Notes: generated from the sequence alone by a model not told the origin. DNA of 64,000 nucleotides from Leptolyngbya sp. BL0902 (GCF_016403105.1 NZ_CP046155.1:2232001-2296000); one strand, 5' to 3'. Counted from the first letter of the stretch, positions 9,734 through 18,473 are shown. Numbers and translations: made by a program.

Positions 9734-10837
9734 ATGGAATTGATGATCGAAGATTTGATGGAAGAGGTAATCGAGCGGGGCGGCTCTGACCTCCACCTCT
9801 CGGCGGGACTGCCCCCCTACATTCGGATCAGCGGCAAACTAACGCCCACCGAGCACGAGCCCATGACCTCGGAAGCCTGTCAGCGGCTGATCTTCAGCAT
9901 GTTGAACAACACCCAGCGCAAGCAGCTAGAGCAAACCTGGGAACTGGACTGTTCCTACGGGGTGAAGGGGCTGGCCCGCTTCCGGGTCAACGTATACAAA
10001 GACCGAGGCACCTACGCCGCCTGTCTGCGGGCGCTCAGCTCCAAAATTCCCAGCATGGAAGTTCTGGGATTACCTCCCATCGTCCACGAACTGGCCGAAA
10101 AACCGCGCGGCCTCATTCTGGTGACGGGGCCAACGGGTTCCGGGAAATCCACCACCCTGGCCTCGATGATCAACAACATCAACCTCACCCGTCCAGAGCA
10201 CATTCTGACGGTGGAAGACCCCATCGAGTTTGTCTATGAGCCAATTAAGAGCCTGATTCACCAGCGCCAAATTGGGGAAGATACCAAGAGCTTTGCCAAC
10301 GCCCTGCGGGCCGCCCTGCGGGAAGACCCCGACGTGATTCTGGTGGGGGAAATGCGTGACCTAGAAACCATCTCCCTGGCCATTTCCGCCGCAGAAACGG
10401 GCCACTTAGTCTTTGGCACCCTGCACACCAGTTCCGCCGCCCAAACCGTAGACCGGATGATTGACGTGTTCCCCCCAGAGCAGCAGCAGCAGGTGCGGGT
10501 GCAGCTTTCCGGCTCCCTAGTGGCGGTGCTCAGCCAAACCCTAGTGCCCAAGGCCAACGTCAAACCGGGCGAGTATGGTCGGGTGATGGCCCAGGAAATC
10601 ATGGTGATTACCCCCGCAATTGCCAACATGATTCGGGAGGGCAAAACCGCCCAAATCTACGGGGCCATCCAAACCGGGGGCAAAGTGGGGATGCAGACCC
10701 TTGAGAAGGTACTAGCAGACCTTTACAAGTCTGGCACTATCTCCTTTGAAGCCGCCATGTCTAAGACCTCTAAGCCCGACGAACTCCAGCGCCTCCTTGG
10801 CCCAGCACCTGCCGCTGCCGGAGCTGGGCGTCGCTAA
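9734..10837 (+). CDS. pilT: Type IV pilus retraction ATPase PilT
   Basis: 367 residues from ATG 9734 (MELMIEDLMEEV), preceded by an AGAGG Shine-Dalgarno; the longer frame from 9689 has no family similarity at its start. Motifs: 'GGSDLHLSAGLPPYIRISGK', Walker A 'GPTGSGKSTT', 'LTVEDPIEFVY', Walker B 'DPDVILVGEMRD', 'FGTLHTSSA', and 'AIQTGGKVGMQTLEK' near the end. It depolymerises pilin during twitching and DNA uptake. It follows pilB by 210 bases, so it could have its own promoter, and precedes pilC by 92 bases. Confidence 0.95.
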   Translation: MELMIEDLMEEVIERGGSDLHLSAGLPPYIRISGKLTPTEHEPMTSEACQRLIFSMLNNTQRKQLEQTWELDCSYGVKGLARFRVNVYKDRGTYAACLRALSSKIPSMEVLGLPPIVHELAEKPRGLILVTGPTGSGKSTTLASMINNINLTRPEHILTVEDPIEFVYEPIKSLIHQRQIGEDTKSFANALRAALREDPDVILVGEMRDLETISLAISAAETGHLVFGTLHTSSAAQTVDRMIDVFPPEQQQQVRVQLSGSLVAVLSQTLVPKANVKPGEYGRVMAQEIMVITPAIANMIREGKTAQIYGAIQTGGKVGMQTLEKVLADLYKSGTISFEAAMSKTSKPDELQRLLGPAPAAAGAGRR

Positions 10838-10929
10838 TCTCCAGCCCCCCGGACGCCGACCTCAAGGGGATCAGCATCCGGGGACAATCGCTATAATGCT
10901 CTCACCATCATCCTTCGAGGCCTTGAGCC

Positions 10930-12150
10930 ATGCCTACCTACGTTGCCATTGGTCGTGATGCCACCGGAAGCCAGCGGAAAGAACGGATTTCTGCCGAAAC
11001 CCCCAACGATGCCCGCACCCTGCTGAAGAATCAAGGTTTATTTGTCCTAGAGATCAAAGAGGAGAAGGGTTTTAACTTCAGTATGGAGGCCATCTCCACG
11101 TCAATGACCAAGGTGACGGTCAAAGACAAAGCGATTTTCTCCCGCCAGTTTGCAGCCCTAGTGAACGCTGGGGTAGCCCTCGTGCGGGGGCTAGGCGTCT
11201 TGGCCGACGACTGTACCAACCCTAAGCTGAAACAGGCGCTCCTAGCCATCAACGCCGACGTGCAGCAGGGCACCAACCTCTCTGACGCCATGCGGAAGCA
11301 CCCCGCCTGCTTTGACAACCTCTACGTAGCGCTGGTGCAAGCCGGAGAAGTGGGCGGGGTGCTCGATGAGGTGTTGAACCGCCTAGCCAAACTCCTAGAA
11401 GACCTCAACCGCTTGCAGAACCAGATCAAATCCGCCATGACCTACCCGGTCGTGGTCGGGTTGCTGGCGGTCACGATCTTCATTGCCATGACGATGTTTC
11501 TCCTGCCCATCTTCGCGGATATGTTTGAACAGATGGATGCAGAGCTGCCTGCCTTCACTCAGATGATGCTGTTGATTAGCTCCTTTTTGCGTAAGTTTCA
11601 CAACTGGGTGCTGATGATTGCCATCATTTTCTCCTCTAGCTTTGCCTTTAAGCGCTACTACGCTACCCTCAATGGCCGCCGCACCGTAGATCGCATGGCT
11701 CTGAAAATGCCTCTGTTCGGCGACCTAATTCAAAAAACGGCCACTGCCCGCTTCTGCCGCACCTTTGGTTCCCTCTCCAAAGCAGGCGTCCCCATTCTGA
11801 CCTCTCTGGAAATCGTCCGCGATACCGCTGGCAACCAGGTGATTTCTGAGGCGGTGGATGAAGCCCGTAAGGACGTACAAACCGGGGGGATGATTAGCAT
11901 TGCCCTTCAGAAATACGGCGTTTTCCCCACCATGGCCATTCAGATGATCAGCATTGGCGAAGAAACTGGGGAACTGGATGGGATGTTGATGAAGGTGGCG
12001 GACTTCTACGAAGATGAAGTAGAACAGGCCGTGAAATCCCTCACGAGCATCATGGAGCCGATCATGATTGTGGTGCTGGGGGGCATGGTAGGCTCCATCC
12101 TAGTGTCGATGTACCTGCCGATGTTCAAAATCATGGACGTGGTGCAGTAG
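10930..12150 (+). CDS. pilC: Type IV pilus inner-membrane platform protein PilC
   Basis: 406 residues, GspF/PilC family. Two repeated cytoplasmic helical domains are seen ('FSRQFAALVNAGVALVRGL' near 70 and 'FCRTFGSLSKAGVPILTSLE' near 275), each followed by a membrane span ('VVVGLLAVTIFIAMTMFL' near 180 and 'IMIVVLGGMVGSILVSMYLP' near 385). PilC couples the PilB/PilT motors to pilus assembly. Third gene of the motor cluster; a strong hairpin terminator follows at 12206-12240. Confidence 0.95.
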   Translation: MPTYVAIGRDATGSQRKERISAETPNDARTLLKNQGLFVLEIKEEKGFNFSMEAISTSMTKVTVKDKAIFSRQFAALVNAGVALVRGLGVLADDCTNPKLKQALLAINADVQQGTNLSDAMRKHPACFDNLYVALVQAGEVGGVLDEVLNRLAKLLEDLNRLQNQIKSAMTYPVVVGLLAVTIFIAMTMFLLPIFADMFEQMDAELPAFTQMMLLISSFLRKFHNWVLMIAIIFSSSFAFKRYYATLNGRRTVDRMALKMPLFGDLIQKTATARFCRTFGSLSKAGVPILTSLEIVRDTAGNQVISEAVDEARKDVQTGGMISIALQKYGVFPTMAIQMISIGEETGELDGMLMKVADFYEDEVEQAVKSLTSIMEPIMIVVLGGMVGSILVSMYLPMFKIMDVVQ

Positions 12151-12205
12151 GTCATTGGGCGTTGAGGAACGCCCCTACTCCCTTCCGCACGTTGCTTCTT
12201 GCCCC

Positions 12206-12240
12206 AAAGCCCCTAGGCGCATCTGCACCCTAGGGGCTTT
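12206..12240. terminator. Hairpin terminator after pilC
   Basis: A perfect 12-base stem, AAAGCCCCTAGG with CCTAGGGGCTTT, around an 11-base loop. It lies between the convergent ends of pilC and the arsR-like gene and could serve both. Confidence 0.65.
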
Positions 12241-12307
12241 GGCATGGTAGAAACCGTGAGAGGGTGGCGTTCTTGCGCCGAGGCCGAAACCCAAGACCGG
12301 AAGACAC

Positions 12308-12721
12308 TTAGGGTAGGGGCTGGCGAAAGGCTTCTAGTCCGGCAATTTTTTCAGACTGCTGCTGCACCTGCATGGACAGCGAGTCGCACACAAGCTCGCA
12401 GAGGTCAAACACGAAGGCGTTAGCGATTTGATAATACACGCACACGCCCTGCTGCTGACGCCTGACAACCCCCGCCTGGGCCAAAATTTTCAGGTGTTTA
12501 GACACATTGGCCTGCCCTAGGCCCGTGGCTTCAATAATCTCGGATACATTCTGGGGGCCAACCTTGAGGGCACACATAATCTGGAGGCGACTCGACTCGG
12601 AGAGCACCTTAAAAAAGTCGGCGACCAGTTGCAGGGTCTCTGGGGGAAGCTGCATAAAGCGGCAGTCGGTCGCCGGGGAGGTTACGACGGAGGGCGGGGA
12701 GGCCAAGGGAGAGGAAGCCAT
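12308..12721 (-). CDS. ArsR/SmtB-family winged-helix repressor
   Basis: 137 residues, or 115 if started at Met23 ('MQLPPETLQLV'). The core is a typical ArsR fold: 'ADFFKVLSESSRLQIMCAL', recognition helix 'GLGQANVSKHLKILAQAGVV', and wing 'RRQQQGVCVYYQIAN'. It has no classic CxC metal motif in the recognition helix and no His/Asp-rich final helix. It does have Cys50 in the second helix and Cys108/Cys112 in the last helix, reminiscent of thiol-switch members of the family such as BigR/SqrR. The inducer is therefore unknown: thiol/persulfide or metal. An AT-rich tract directly upstream is the likely self-operator. Confidence 0.85.
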   Translation of the reverse strand: MASSPLASPPSVVTSPATDCRFMQLPPETLQLVADFFKVLSESSRLQIMCALKVGPQNVSEIIEATGLGQANVSKHLKILAQAGVVRRQQQGVCVYYQIANAFVFDLCELVCDSLSMQVQQQSEKIAGLEAFRQPLP

Positions 12722-12760
12722 AGAGGAATGCGCGGTAAGTCAAGGCTAAGGATTAAGACT

Positions 12761-12790
12761 TTATTATATAACCTTGAAGTAGTATATTGA
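12761..12790 (-). promoter_or_regulatory. AT-rich tract upstream of the arsR-like gene (probable promoter/operator)
   Basis: A roughly 30-base AT-rich island in GC-rich DNA, containing an interrupted inverted repeat (ATATA ... TATAT, 12766-12770 and 12783-12787). ArsR proteins usually bind such elements over their own promoters. Binding is inferred only. Confidence 0.4.
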
Positions 12791-12855
12791 AGCCGCGCTC
12801 AGATCCGACTGCCCTAGTTGGTGGTTTTTCGCCTCTTTGGATCTTTACCCTGGCT

Positions 12856-13329
12856 CTATCCCCAAGCACCCACTTTGGCGTCATCGCTAGCTGGCGCAGA
12901 TCGTACCGTTAGGGAACGGTTCAGCTTGATCATATCGAAGGTGTCCCCTAGGGCAGCGGTGAGGGTGTGGCGCGTGTGGTTGTGGGCCGTGCGCTCGGCC
13001 TCCAGAGATTGGGTTAGCTTCTGGCAGCGCTCTACAAGGGCCGTGAGTTGATCTTGGAGACCCGACAGGGAATCGGCACGTTCTAAGCTCTGAACAAAGG
13101 TTTGGGCCTCGGTTTGGGCGCGTTGCTGATCAAGCAGTCGCTGGGACAGTTCCACGATCTGAGCCTGCTGCTGTTCGGCCTCTTGTCGCCGCTGACGGGC
13201 TTCATTTTCATAGAGTCGTCGCCAGTTAGCGGCGCTATTGTGGGCTTGGTCCCGCTCACGGCGGGCATCGGCTAGCTGGTGCTGAAGGGTTTTAACCTCC
13301 GCAATCCATTGAGTGATGTCTTGGCTCAT
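12856..13329 (-). CDS. Coiled-coil protein of unknown function
   Basis: 157 residues from ATG 13329, which has a good Shine-Dalgarno (AGGAG, 7 bases before it); the longer frame to 13392 lacks one. Nearly the whole protein is predicted helical coiled coil, with runs of Arg/Glu/Gln ('ADARRERDQ', 'EARQRRQEAEQQQAQ'), no signal peptide and no membrane span. It resembles hypothetical proteins of cyanobacteria, but no domain is recognised. Neighbours (a repressor and a b6f assembly factor) do not suggest a role. Confidence 0.65.
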   Translation of the reverse strand: MSQDITQWIAEVKTLQHQLADARRERDQAHNSAANWRRLYENEARQRRQEAEQQQAQIVELSQRLLDQQRAQTEAQTFVQSLERADSLSGLQDQLTALVERCQKLTQSLEAERTAHNHTRHTLTAALGDTFDMIKLNRSLTVRSAPASDDAKVGAWG

Positions 13330-13499
13330 CACAACTCCTGCAACCATAGGTTTGTAACCACATCGCCGCCCAGTATAGCGAGCCCTGCCCAATCTGAACT
13401 CATCCCTGGGGTAAATCCTAACGGGAGATCACCCTCGCCATGGGGGTTGAGACAGCCTTAGAAAAGTCTGCCCAGGGCGTTGGTCTGGGGACAAAGCCG

Positions 13500-14060
13500 C
13501 TAGGGCTGGGCCGGGGCAATTTCGGCGGCAGCGGTGATAATCAGATCGCGGAGTTGGGCTTTCCACGCCTGTTCAAGGGCCAAGAGTTCATCACGATGGG
13601 CCGTAACCGTCACCTGGGGATCACCGTCGGCCCCCGCCTGGGCTGCGAGGATAATCTGCTCTTCCCGTCCAGCCCGCTGCCAGTAAAACCAACCCGCCAC
13701 CGGAGACAGCAGCACCAGGCCACCAAAAGCCATGCCTACCCCAGGCACCAGAATGGCCAAAACCAGGGCAAAGCACAGCCCTCCTACCGCTGCCAGACTG
13801 CTAAGAAAGATGGCAAGAAACCAACTGGGACTCACCTGGCCTTTGAGAACCATCTGATCCAAGGTGGGGCGAGCATCTAGACGGTAGGCCCGCTGCTGGA
13901 AATACACCGTGAGGGCATCTAGCGTAGTCATAGGGTCGGCAGGGGCGTTGAGAATCAGAACCTCTGTCCGATCCTTCGTGGAGGCCCGGATAAAAAAGAA
14001 TAACCCCACCATCAACAGCAGGGTTAAAAATACAGTGGAATACAGGATCGTTTCAGTCAC
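13500..14060 (-). CDS. Cofactor assembly of complex C subunit B (CCB2/CCB4-like), cytochrome b6f haem ci attachment
   Basis: 186 residues. An N-terminal membrane span ('FLTLLLMVGLFFFIRAS') is followed by 'KDRTEV', a short alpha/beta region with 'YFQQRAYRLDA', and 'SPSWFLAIFLSSLAAVGGL', a second/third span pair, then 'SPVAGWFYWQRAGREEQ'. This pattern is that of the cyanobacterial/plastid CCB2/CCB4 family, which helps attach haem ci covalently to cytochrome b6. It is a thylakoid membrane protein by family knowledge. Monocistronic here. Confidence 0.8.
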   Translation of the reverse strand: MTETILYSTVFLTLLLMVGLFFFIRASTKDRTEVLILNAPADPMTTLDALTVYFQQRAYRLDARPTLDQMVLKGQVSPSWFLAIFLSSLAAVGGLCFALVLAILVPGVGMAFGGLVLLSPVAGWFYWQRAGREEQIILAAQAGADGDPQVTVTAHRDELLALEQAWKAQLRDLIITAAAEIAPAQP

Positions 14061-14211
14061 GGGAAAGCTCGGCGGTGAGGGTACTGTTCTACAGTACGCA
14101 ATGTTGCGCGATTCAGCTAGATTGCGGTTTGGCCCCCTACGTCTGACCTCAGATGCGCCCAGCTAGATCCAAGCACTAGCCTGGGCGGCACAGCCTTCGA
14201 CCCAAGCCAAG

Positions 14212-14601
14212 CTAGAGCCGAGGAACCGATAGAATGGGGCTATCGGCATAGGCGGGGGCGGTGGAGTTTCCCATGTAGGTTTTCCAAAATTCCGCAAGTT
14301 CCTCCGCCTGCAATCGCCAGTCAGGGTTGAGGCGATACATCCGCCGAGGTCGGCCTCGCCCTTCTACCTTTTTCCAATAGCCATCAATGGCTTTTTCGTC
14401 CTCTAAAAACTTGAGCGCTCCGTAGAGCACAGTATCGGAGAGACGATAGTGAACAAACTGCTCGGAGAGACGCTGAATCAGTTCTGTGCCGTAGGAATCC
14501 TGCTGTAGCAGCACCGCCAGCACGTAGCACACGGCCAGTTCCTTGTTGAGATAGATCGGCGGTGGATCCTCAAAAAACTGGTAAATATCCTCAAACTTCA
14601 T
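14212..14601 (-). CDS. PadR-family transcriptional regulator (cyanobacterial type)
   Basis: 129 residues from ATG 14601, preceded by GGAGAG; the frame extends 11 codons further without a ribosome site. The sequence 'LAVCYVLAVLLQQDSYGTEL' and the wing 'EGRGRPRRMYRLNPDW' define a PadR winged helix with a conserved N-terminal extension ('MKFEDIYQFFEDPPP'). The clock-related Pex protein of Synechococcus is also PadR-like, but identity with it is not claimed. No effector domain is visible. Confidence 0.8.
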   Translation of the reverse strand: MKFEDIYQFFEDPPPIYLNKELAVCYVLAVLLQQDSYGTELIQRLSEQFVHYRLSDTVLYGALKFLEDEKAIDGYWKKVEGRGRPRRMYRLNPDWRLQAEELAEFWKTYMGNSTAPAYADSPILSVPRL

Positions 14602-14913
14602 AGTCTCTCTCCAAGATATGAACGGGCCACTCACCCTGGAATGGCGAAAGGCTGACCTGGGTCACACTGGGGCCAAGGATCAAAACCGTTCACCATGAAC
14701 AGCGATTTCCTAAAAAATTGGGCTACCCTGCCGCGCTGGGCTTGGCGAAACTGGGTAGGTTAATTCTAAGCACAGGTGATCCCCGCCGTGACATGGAAGC
14801 GATAGATAGTAACTATCTGCAAATTTTTTTAGAGATTATTAAATATTCGTGGCCAGAGAGAATTCAAAACGCCATAAATGACGTGAAATGGATCCAACTT
14901 TGCCCCTGTTAAT
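14602..14913. other. 312-base gap
   Basis: Holds the promoter side of the minus-strand padR gene and then an AT-rich stretch (about 14800-14890). A 64-codon plus-strand frame here has no ribosome site or family likeness and is not called. Confidence 0.4.
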
Positions 14914-15090
14914 TCAGGCTTCAGGCTGACGAATGATCGCAAGGGCGACGTCGCTGAGCAAAGGCATGAGCTGTGCTTGAATTGCCTCGGACTGATTGCC
15001 CCAAAGCATTTTGCAGAAGGCTCCCTTGCCTTGATCCCCGGCGCGATTGAGTACAGAAGCCAGCTTTTCACAGTTGGTTATTTCGTCCAT
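14914..15090 (-). CDS. Small unknown protein (58 aa)
   Basis: Starts at ATG 15090 with a GGAGAG ribosome site 3 bases before it; the frame is open 18 codons further but without a site. The translation begins MDEITNCEKLASVLNRAGDQ and ends in a helical, slightly acidic tail. It has two Cys residues (7 and 26), no membrane span and no signal peptide. No family is recognised. It is called because of the ribosome site and protein-like composition. Confidence 0.55.
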   Translation of the reverse strand: MDEITNCEKLASVLNRAGDQGKGAFCKMLWGNQSEAIQAQLMPLLSDVALAIIRQPEA

Positions 15091-15319
15091 GGGCTCTCCA
15101 GGCAATAGTGGGGCTATCATAGCCGACTTCTGCCTGGGTGCCACCCCATGGGCTGATCGAGGAGATAGGCGCGTCCACCAAAAATCAGCCTCTGCCCTTT
15201 CTAGAGTTTTTGGCCTGTTGCCCGACTTTTAGGCCACGATGATGAGCGCTTCACCACCAGTAGGGGAATACTAGGCCGAGCGGTCTCCGCTTACTCCCTA
15301 TTCCCATTTTCCCTTGGCC

Positions 15320-15874
15320 ATGGATGAGTTTGCTGCCTACTACACCCTCTTCAATCTTCGCCCCGAAGCCTCTCCCCAGGATTTGAAGGTGGCCTACAAA
15401 CGACTGGTCAAGCAATGGCACCCAGATCGCTTTGCCACCGATCCCGTTAACCTAAGCATTGCGGAAGAAAAAATCAAGACCATCAACATTGCCTACGAAG
15501 CCCTCAAAGCACGGCAGGAGGGCGATTTTTCTGGCATGTCATTCTCCAATGCCAGCCGCTACACAACCTCCGTCAAAACTCGCCGCACTAGTCCTAAGGA
15601 ATTTTATGATCATGCCAAGACTCTGATTAAGGCAGAACAATATAAAGATGCAGCAGACGAACTAGCTCACGCGATCAAGCTAAATTCAAATTATGCAGCA
15701 GCCTATCATTTAAGAGGTATTTTATTCTCAGTATTAGGCTTTGAAAATCGTGCAAGCAGTGATTTTAGGAGAGCATCAGAATATGGCTTATATCAAGTTG
15801 ACTATGATGATGAGATTATTAATTTGATAACCAATCATCAAGACTTTAGGTATCTTATCTTAGCTATTTATTGA
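15320..15874 (+). CDS. J-domain protein with C-terminal TPR-like repeat
   Basis: 184 residues from ATG 15320 (a TTG lies two codons earlier). Residues 5-65 are a J-domain with the HPD tripeptide ('VKQWHPDRFATDP'); the zinc and client domains of DnaJ are absent. After a short linker, 'FYDHAKTLIKAEQYKDAADEL' and 'YAAAYHLRGILFSVLGFENR' form tetratricopeptide-like helices. Such proteins recruit DnaK to specific clients. Its stop overlaps the TTG start of the WD40 gene, suggesting a joint product. DNA from about 15600 is much more AT-rich than the first third. Confidence 0.8.
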   Translation: MDEFAAYYTLFNLRPEASPQDLKVAYKRLVKQWHPDRFATDPVNLSIAEEKIKTINIAYEALKARQEGDFSGMSFSNASRYTTSVKTRRTSPKEFYDHAKTLIKAEQYKDAADELAHAIKLNSNYAAAYHLRGILFSVLGFENRASSDFRRASEYGLYQVDYDDEIINLITNHQDFRYLILAIY

Positions 15875-16893
15875 AAAAGACTCCATCAAAAGAGGCGCAC
15901 GGAAAACCTGGCAATCAAGGAAAAAATAAATCCTCATCTCCAAGCCCTGACAAAAGAAACAGCGATTCACCTGAAGAATTCAACTCCAGTAAAACTAGAG
16001 AAGCAGGATTTACGGTTAACTTTGAATCTGGTGAAGATTTTGCCCTAAATATAGAGCCAGTCTCTTTTGTCACCATGAGTCACAGCAAAAAGCTTATTGC
16101 TACGGGCAATAGTCATGGGATTATTGAACTATGGAATTATAAGAGGAAGCGCAGCTTTCATATTCTTAAAGGTCATATTGGTGCCATAACTCATTTGACC
16201 TTTAGCCCTGACGATCAAATTCTCTTCAGCAGTGATCAAGTTGGCACTGTCCGAATATGGAATTTAAGTGATGGTAGTTTTATCAAACAAATCAATGCGC
16301 ATCAAAACGAGATTGAGACCTTATCTATTGACTATGCGTCTAAATCACTAATAACCATAAGTGATGGAGAGGCCAAAGTATGGGATTTCCGAGACTGCAA
16401 GCTATTAAAGGTGCTATCACACCCTAAAGTCTCAGCCTTATTAATAGCTCTTGGGCATACTGGTTTGTTCAGCATTTGTGGTTTTGTTGATGGCTCTATT
16501 TATTTACATCAAACGCTAAAAGCTAACAAGATTCAGCCTATTCAAGCTCATGCTCAGGCTGTACAAGCCTTGGATTTCTTTAAAAAGAATCTAGTCTTTG
16601 CCACTGGCAGTTCTGATGGCAATGTTAGCCTGTGGCAGTTTCCATCGGGAGAGCGGCGTCAGACGTGCCAATCGGCCCCAAGCGGTGTGACAGCCCTCGC
16701 CTTTTGCCATCAGGGTAGATTGCTCTGTGGGGCAGATGACCAGGGACATCTCATGGTTTGGGATGTGGCTTCTGGCGCGTTGCTCGATACGGTTTCGGCC
16801 CACAGCCCAGGGAGAATCAGCCTGATCACCGTGGCCGATGATGCGCTGCTCAGTGCCGGGGCCGATGGGGCGATGCGTCAGTGGCGGTTTTGA
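15871..16893 (+). CDS. WD40 repeat protein
   Basis: 340 residues if translated from the TTG at 15871, which overlaps the TGA of the J/TPR gene (TTGA). No ATG with a ribosome site is nearer than the first repeat. After a polar, Ser/Lys-rich leader (1-55) come about seven WD40-type blades ('NSHGIIELWNY', 'DQVGTVRIWNL', 'DGEAKVWDF', 'SSDGNVSLWQF', 'DDQGHLMVWDV', 'GADGAMRQWRF'), enough for one propeller. Likely a protein-binding scaffold working with the J protein. Codon use changes from AT-rich to GC-rich near 16620. Confidence 0.8.
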   Translation: MKKTPSKEAHGKPGNQGKNKSSSPSPDKRNSDSPEEFNSSKTREAGFTVNFESGEDFALNIEPVSFVTMSHSKKLIATGNSHGIIELWNYKRKRSFHILKGHIGAITHLTFSPDDQILFSSDQVGTVRIWNLSDGSFIKQINAHQNEIETLSIDYASKSLITISDGEAKVWDFRDCKLLKVLSHPKVSALLIALGHTGLFSICGFVDGSIYLHQTLKANKIQPIQAHAQAVQALDFFKKNLVFATGSSDGNVSLWQFPSGERRQTCQSAPSGVTALAFCHQGRLLCGADDQGHLMVWDVASGALLDTVSAHSPGRISLITVADDALLSAGADGAMRQWRF

Positions 16894-16911
16894 TGTCGCC
16901 TCCCATGGGGC

Positions 16912-17433
16912 CTAGTCTGGATACCAGAACATACCTTTGATGCCTTCTGGATCCGGCATGAAGCCCAGCCCTCGGTAGAAATCCACTACATGGGGGTCGG
17001 CAAAGAGGGTGACGTTGCTAATGTCGTCGCTGCGGAGCTTCTTGATCATCTGCTTCATCAGTTCCTTGCCCAGCCCTCGACCCTGAAAGTCGGGGTGTAC
17101 TACCACATCCCAGATGGTAGCGTTAAAGGCATGGTCGGAGGTGGCCCGCGAGAAGCCAATCAGCCGCCGCCGCGCCCCCCGCTGCTCCCACATCGTTACC
17201 ACGAGGTAGCTGTGCTGGATGGCCTTGCGAACCTTGCGAATTGGCCGTCTGGCCCAGCCCACCGCGTTGCACAGTTCCTCTAGTTCGTAGAGGTCAATCT
17301 CGCGGTCGGTGCTGAAAATGATGGTGCTGCTCCCCCGCTGCTCTGGGATCGCCTCTAACACCGTGCCAGAGGCTTCCGATTCTCCCGGTGTAGCACCATC
17401 GGATCCATTAAAGAGACTTTTCCAAAAACCCAT
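16912..17433 (-). CDS. GNAT-family N-acetyltransferase (Ycf52/NSI-like)
   Basis: 173 residues. The acetyl-CoA site is clear: '[20 protein letters not shown]' followed by '[18 protein letters not shown]'. The N-terminal part ('[27 protein letters not shown]') is the hallmark of the cyanobacterial/plastid Ycf52-like acetyltransferases, whose plant relatives acetylate lysines and N-termini of chloroplast proteins. The substrate here is unknown. It ends 19 bases from the convergent WD40 gene. Confidence 0.88.
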   Translation of the reverse strand: MGFWKSLFNGSDGATPGESEASGTVLEAIPEQRGSSTIIFSTDREIDLYELEELCNAVGWARRPIRKVRKAIQHSYLVVTMWEQRGARRRLIGFSRATSDHAFNATIWDVVVHPDFQGRGLGKELMKQMIKKLRSDDISNVTLFADPHVVDFYRGLGFMPDPEGIKGMFWYPD

Positions 17434-17705
17434 GCAGGCACAGCCTAGTATTCTGAGGAAATCCGCAGACCAATTCTAATCTAAGAGGATGGCCTTATCC
17501 TAGGGCTTTCCTTCTATCCGTGCCATTTAAGTCGTTTAGGAGGGTGACTAACCGCTAAGATTGGCATCATCTGGGTTTTGCGTCGGGTTCGAGGGCGAAT
17601 GCCAGCGGAGTTCAGTCTTGTCACCTAGCTGCCGTGGTTGGCTGATCCCATGGCCCCTGCCTCGTTTCCTCTGCCTCTCAAGGAGGAGGTGTTCGCATTA
17701 ACGCA

Positions 17706-18443
17706 ATGGAGTCTATCTTCTCTAAAATGGCCGTTGGCTTAAACTCCTCCACTGTCGATCTGTTAAAGCGCTTTAACAGATCGTTTCCGCAGTTCTATGA
17801 ACAGTTTGTTAGCAGCGAAATCCAGCTTCAGAACCTGAGGTTAGCCTACCAGTTATATAAACAAAAAAAAGCTGTCATAGAAATTCGGCCAGAAAGCAGC
17901 AAAAGCGCCCTATTTTTTGTCTACCGAAATCAATCTTTTTTGCTCAGCGATATTTTTGGGGTTTTAGCTGCCTATGGCCTGACAATCCATAACCTCAGCC
18001 TCTATGGCCAAATTGCTCAGCCCATGCTGGTGTTTATAAAAATGGTTGTGTCGCGTGGTGGAAAGGCCCTCTCACCTCAAACCTCAGAAAATGTTTGTCG
18101 GGCCATTCAAGAATCCTTAGCAGGGCATTTTGAAGTTGAAGAAATGCTGTCGGTAGAGTTTAACCTCGATGCTGGACTAGAGGGAGTAGAAACTGAATTT
18201 TATGTAGACCCCGTGTTCCATTTACCAGCCTTGTTAATCGAGGCCAACAACCAACCAGGACTCTTTTATAAAGTCATGTATGCCGTGTGGCAGGAGGATC
18301 TACTGGTGGTCAACGCCAATCTGCTGGTGTGGCGTGGGCGCACCCGGCTGATTCTCTATCTGCTTGGCCCCAACGAAAACCTGATTCCCGAATATTTGGG
18401 TCACAAAATTGCCGAGGGGATACGCGCTCGGCTCACAGGCTAG
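17706..18443 (+). CDS. Double ACT-like domain protein (GlnD C-terminus-like)
   Basis: 245 residues. Two stretches have the beta-alpha-beta ACT pattern: 'FVYRNQSFLLSDIFGVLAAY' (about 75-95) and 'LLIEANNQPGLFYKVMYAVW' (about 175-200), the second with the ligand-site 'NQPGL'. This resembles the ACT pair at the end of GlnD uridylyltransferases, but no nucleotidyltransferase or HD domain is present. ACT domains bind amino acids, so an amino-acid sensing role is plausible. A GGAGGAGG stretch lies about 15 bases upstream, somewhat far for a ribosome site. Confidence 0.6.
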   Translation: MESIFSKMAVGLNSSTVDLLKRFNRSFPQFYEQFVSSEIQLQNLRLAYQLYKQKKAVIEIRPESSKSALFFVYRNQSFLLSDIFGVLAAYGLTIHNLSLYGQIAQPMLVFIKMVVSRGGKALSPQTSENVCRAIQESLAGHFEVEEMLSVEFNLDAGLEGVETEFYVDPVFHLPALLIEANNQPGLFYKVMYAVWQEDLLVVNANLLVWRGRTRLILYLLGPNENLIPEYLGHKIAEGIRARLTG

Positions 18444-18473
18444 GGTAGGATCGAGCTATGGCTACCGCGACCT

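Noticed and set aside
14718-14912. 64-codon plus-strand frame between the padR gene and the small protein
   Set aside because: No ribosome site, a composition change midway (GC-rich to AT-rich) and no family likeness; judged non-coding.
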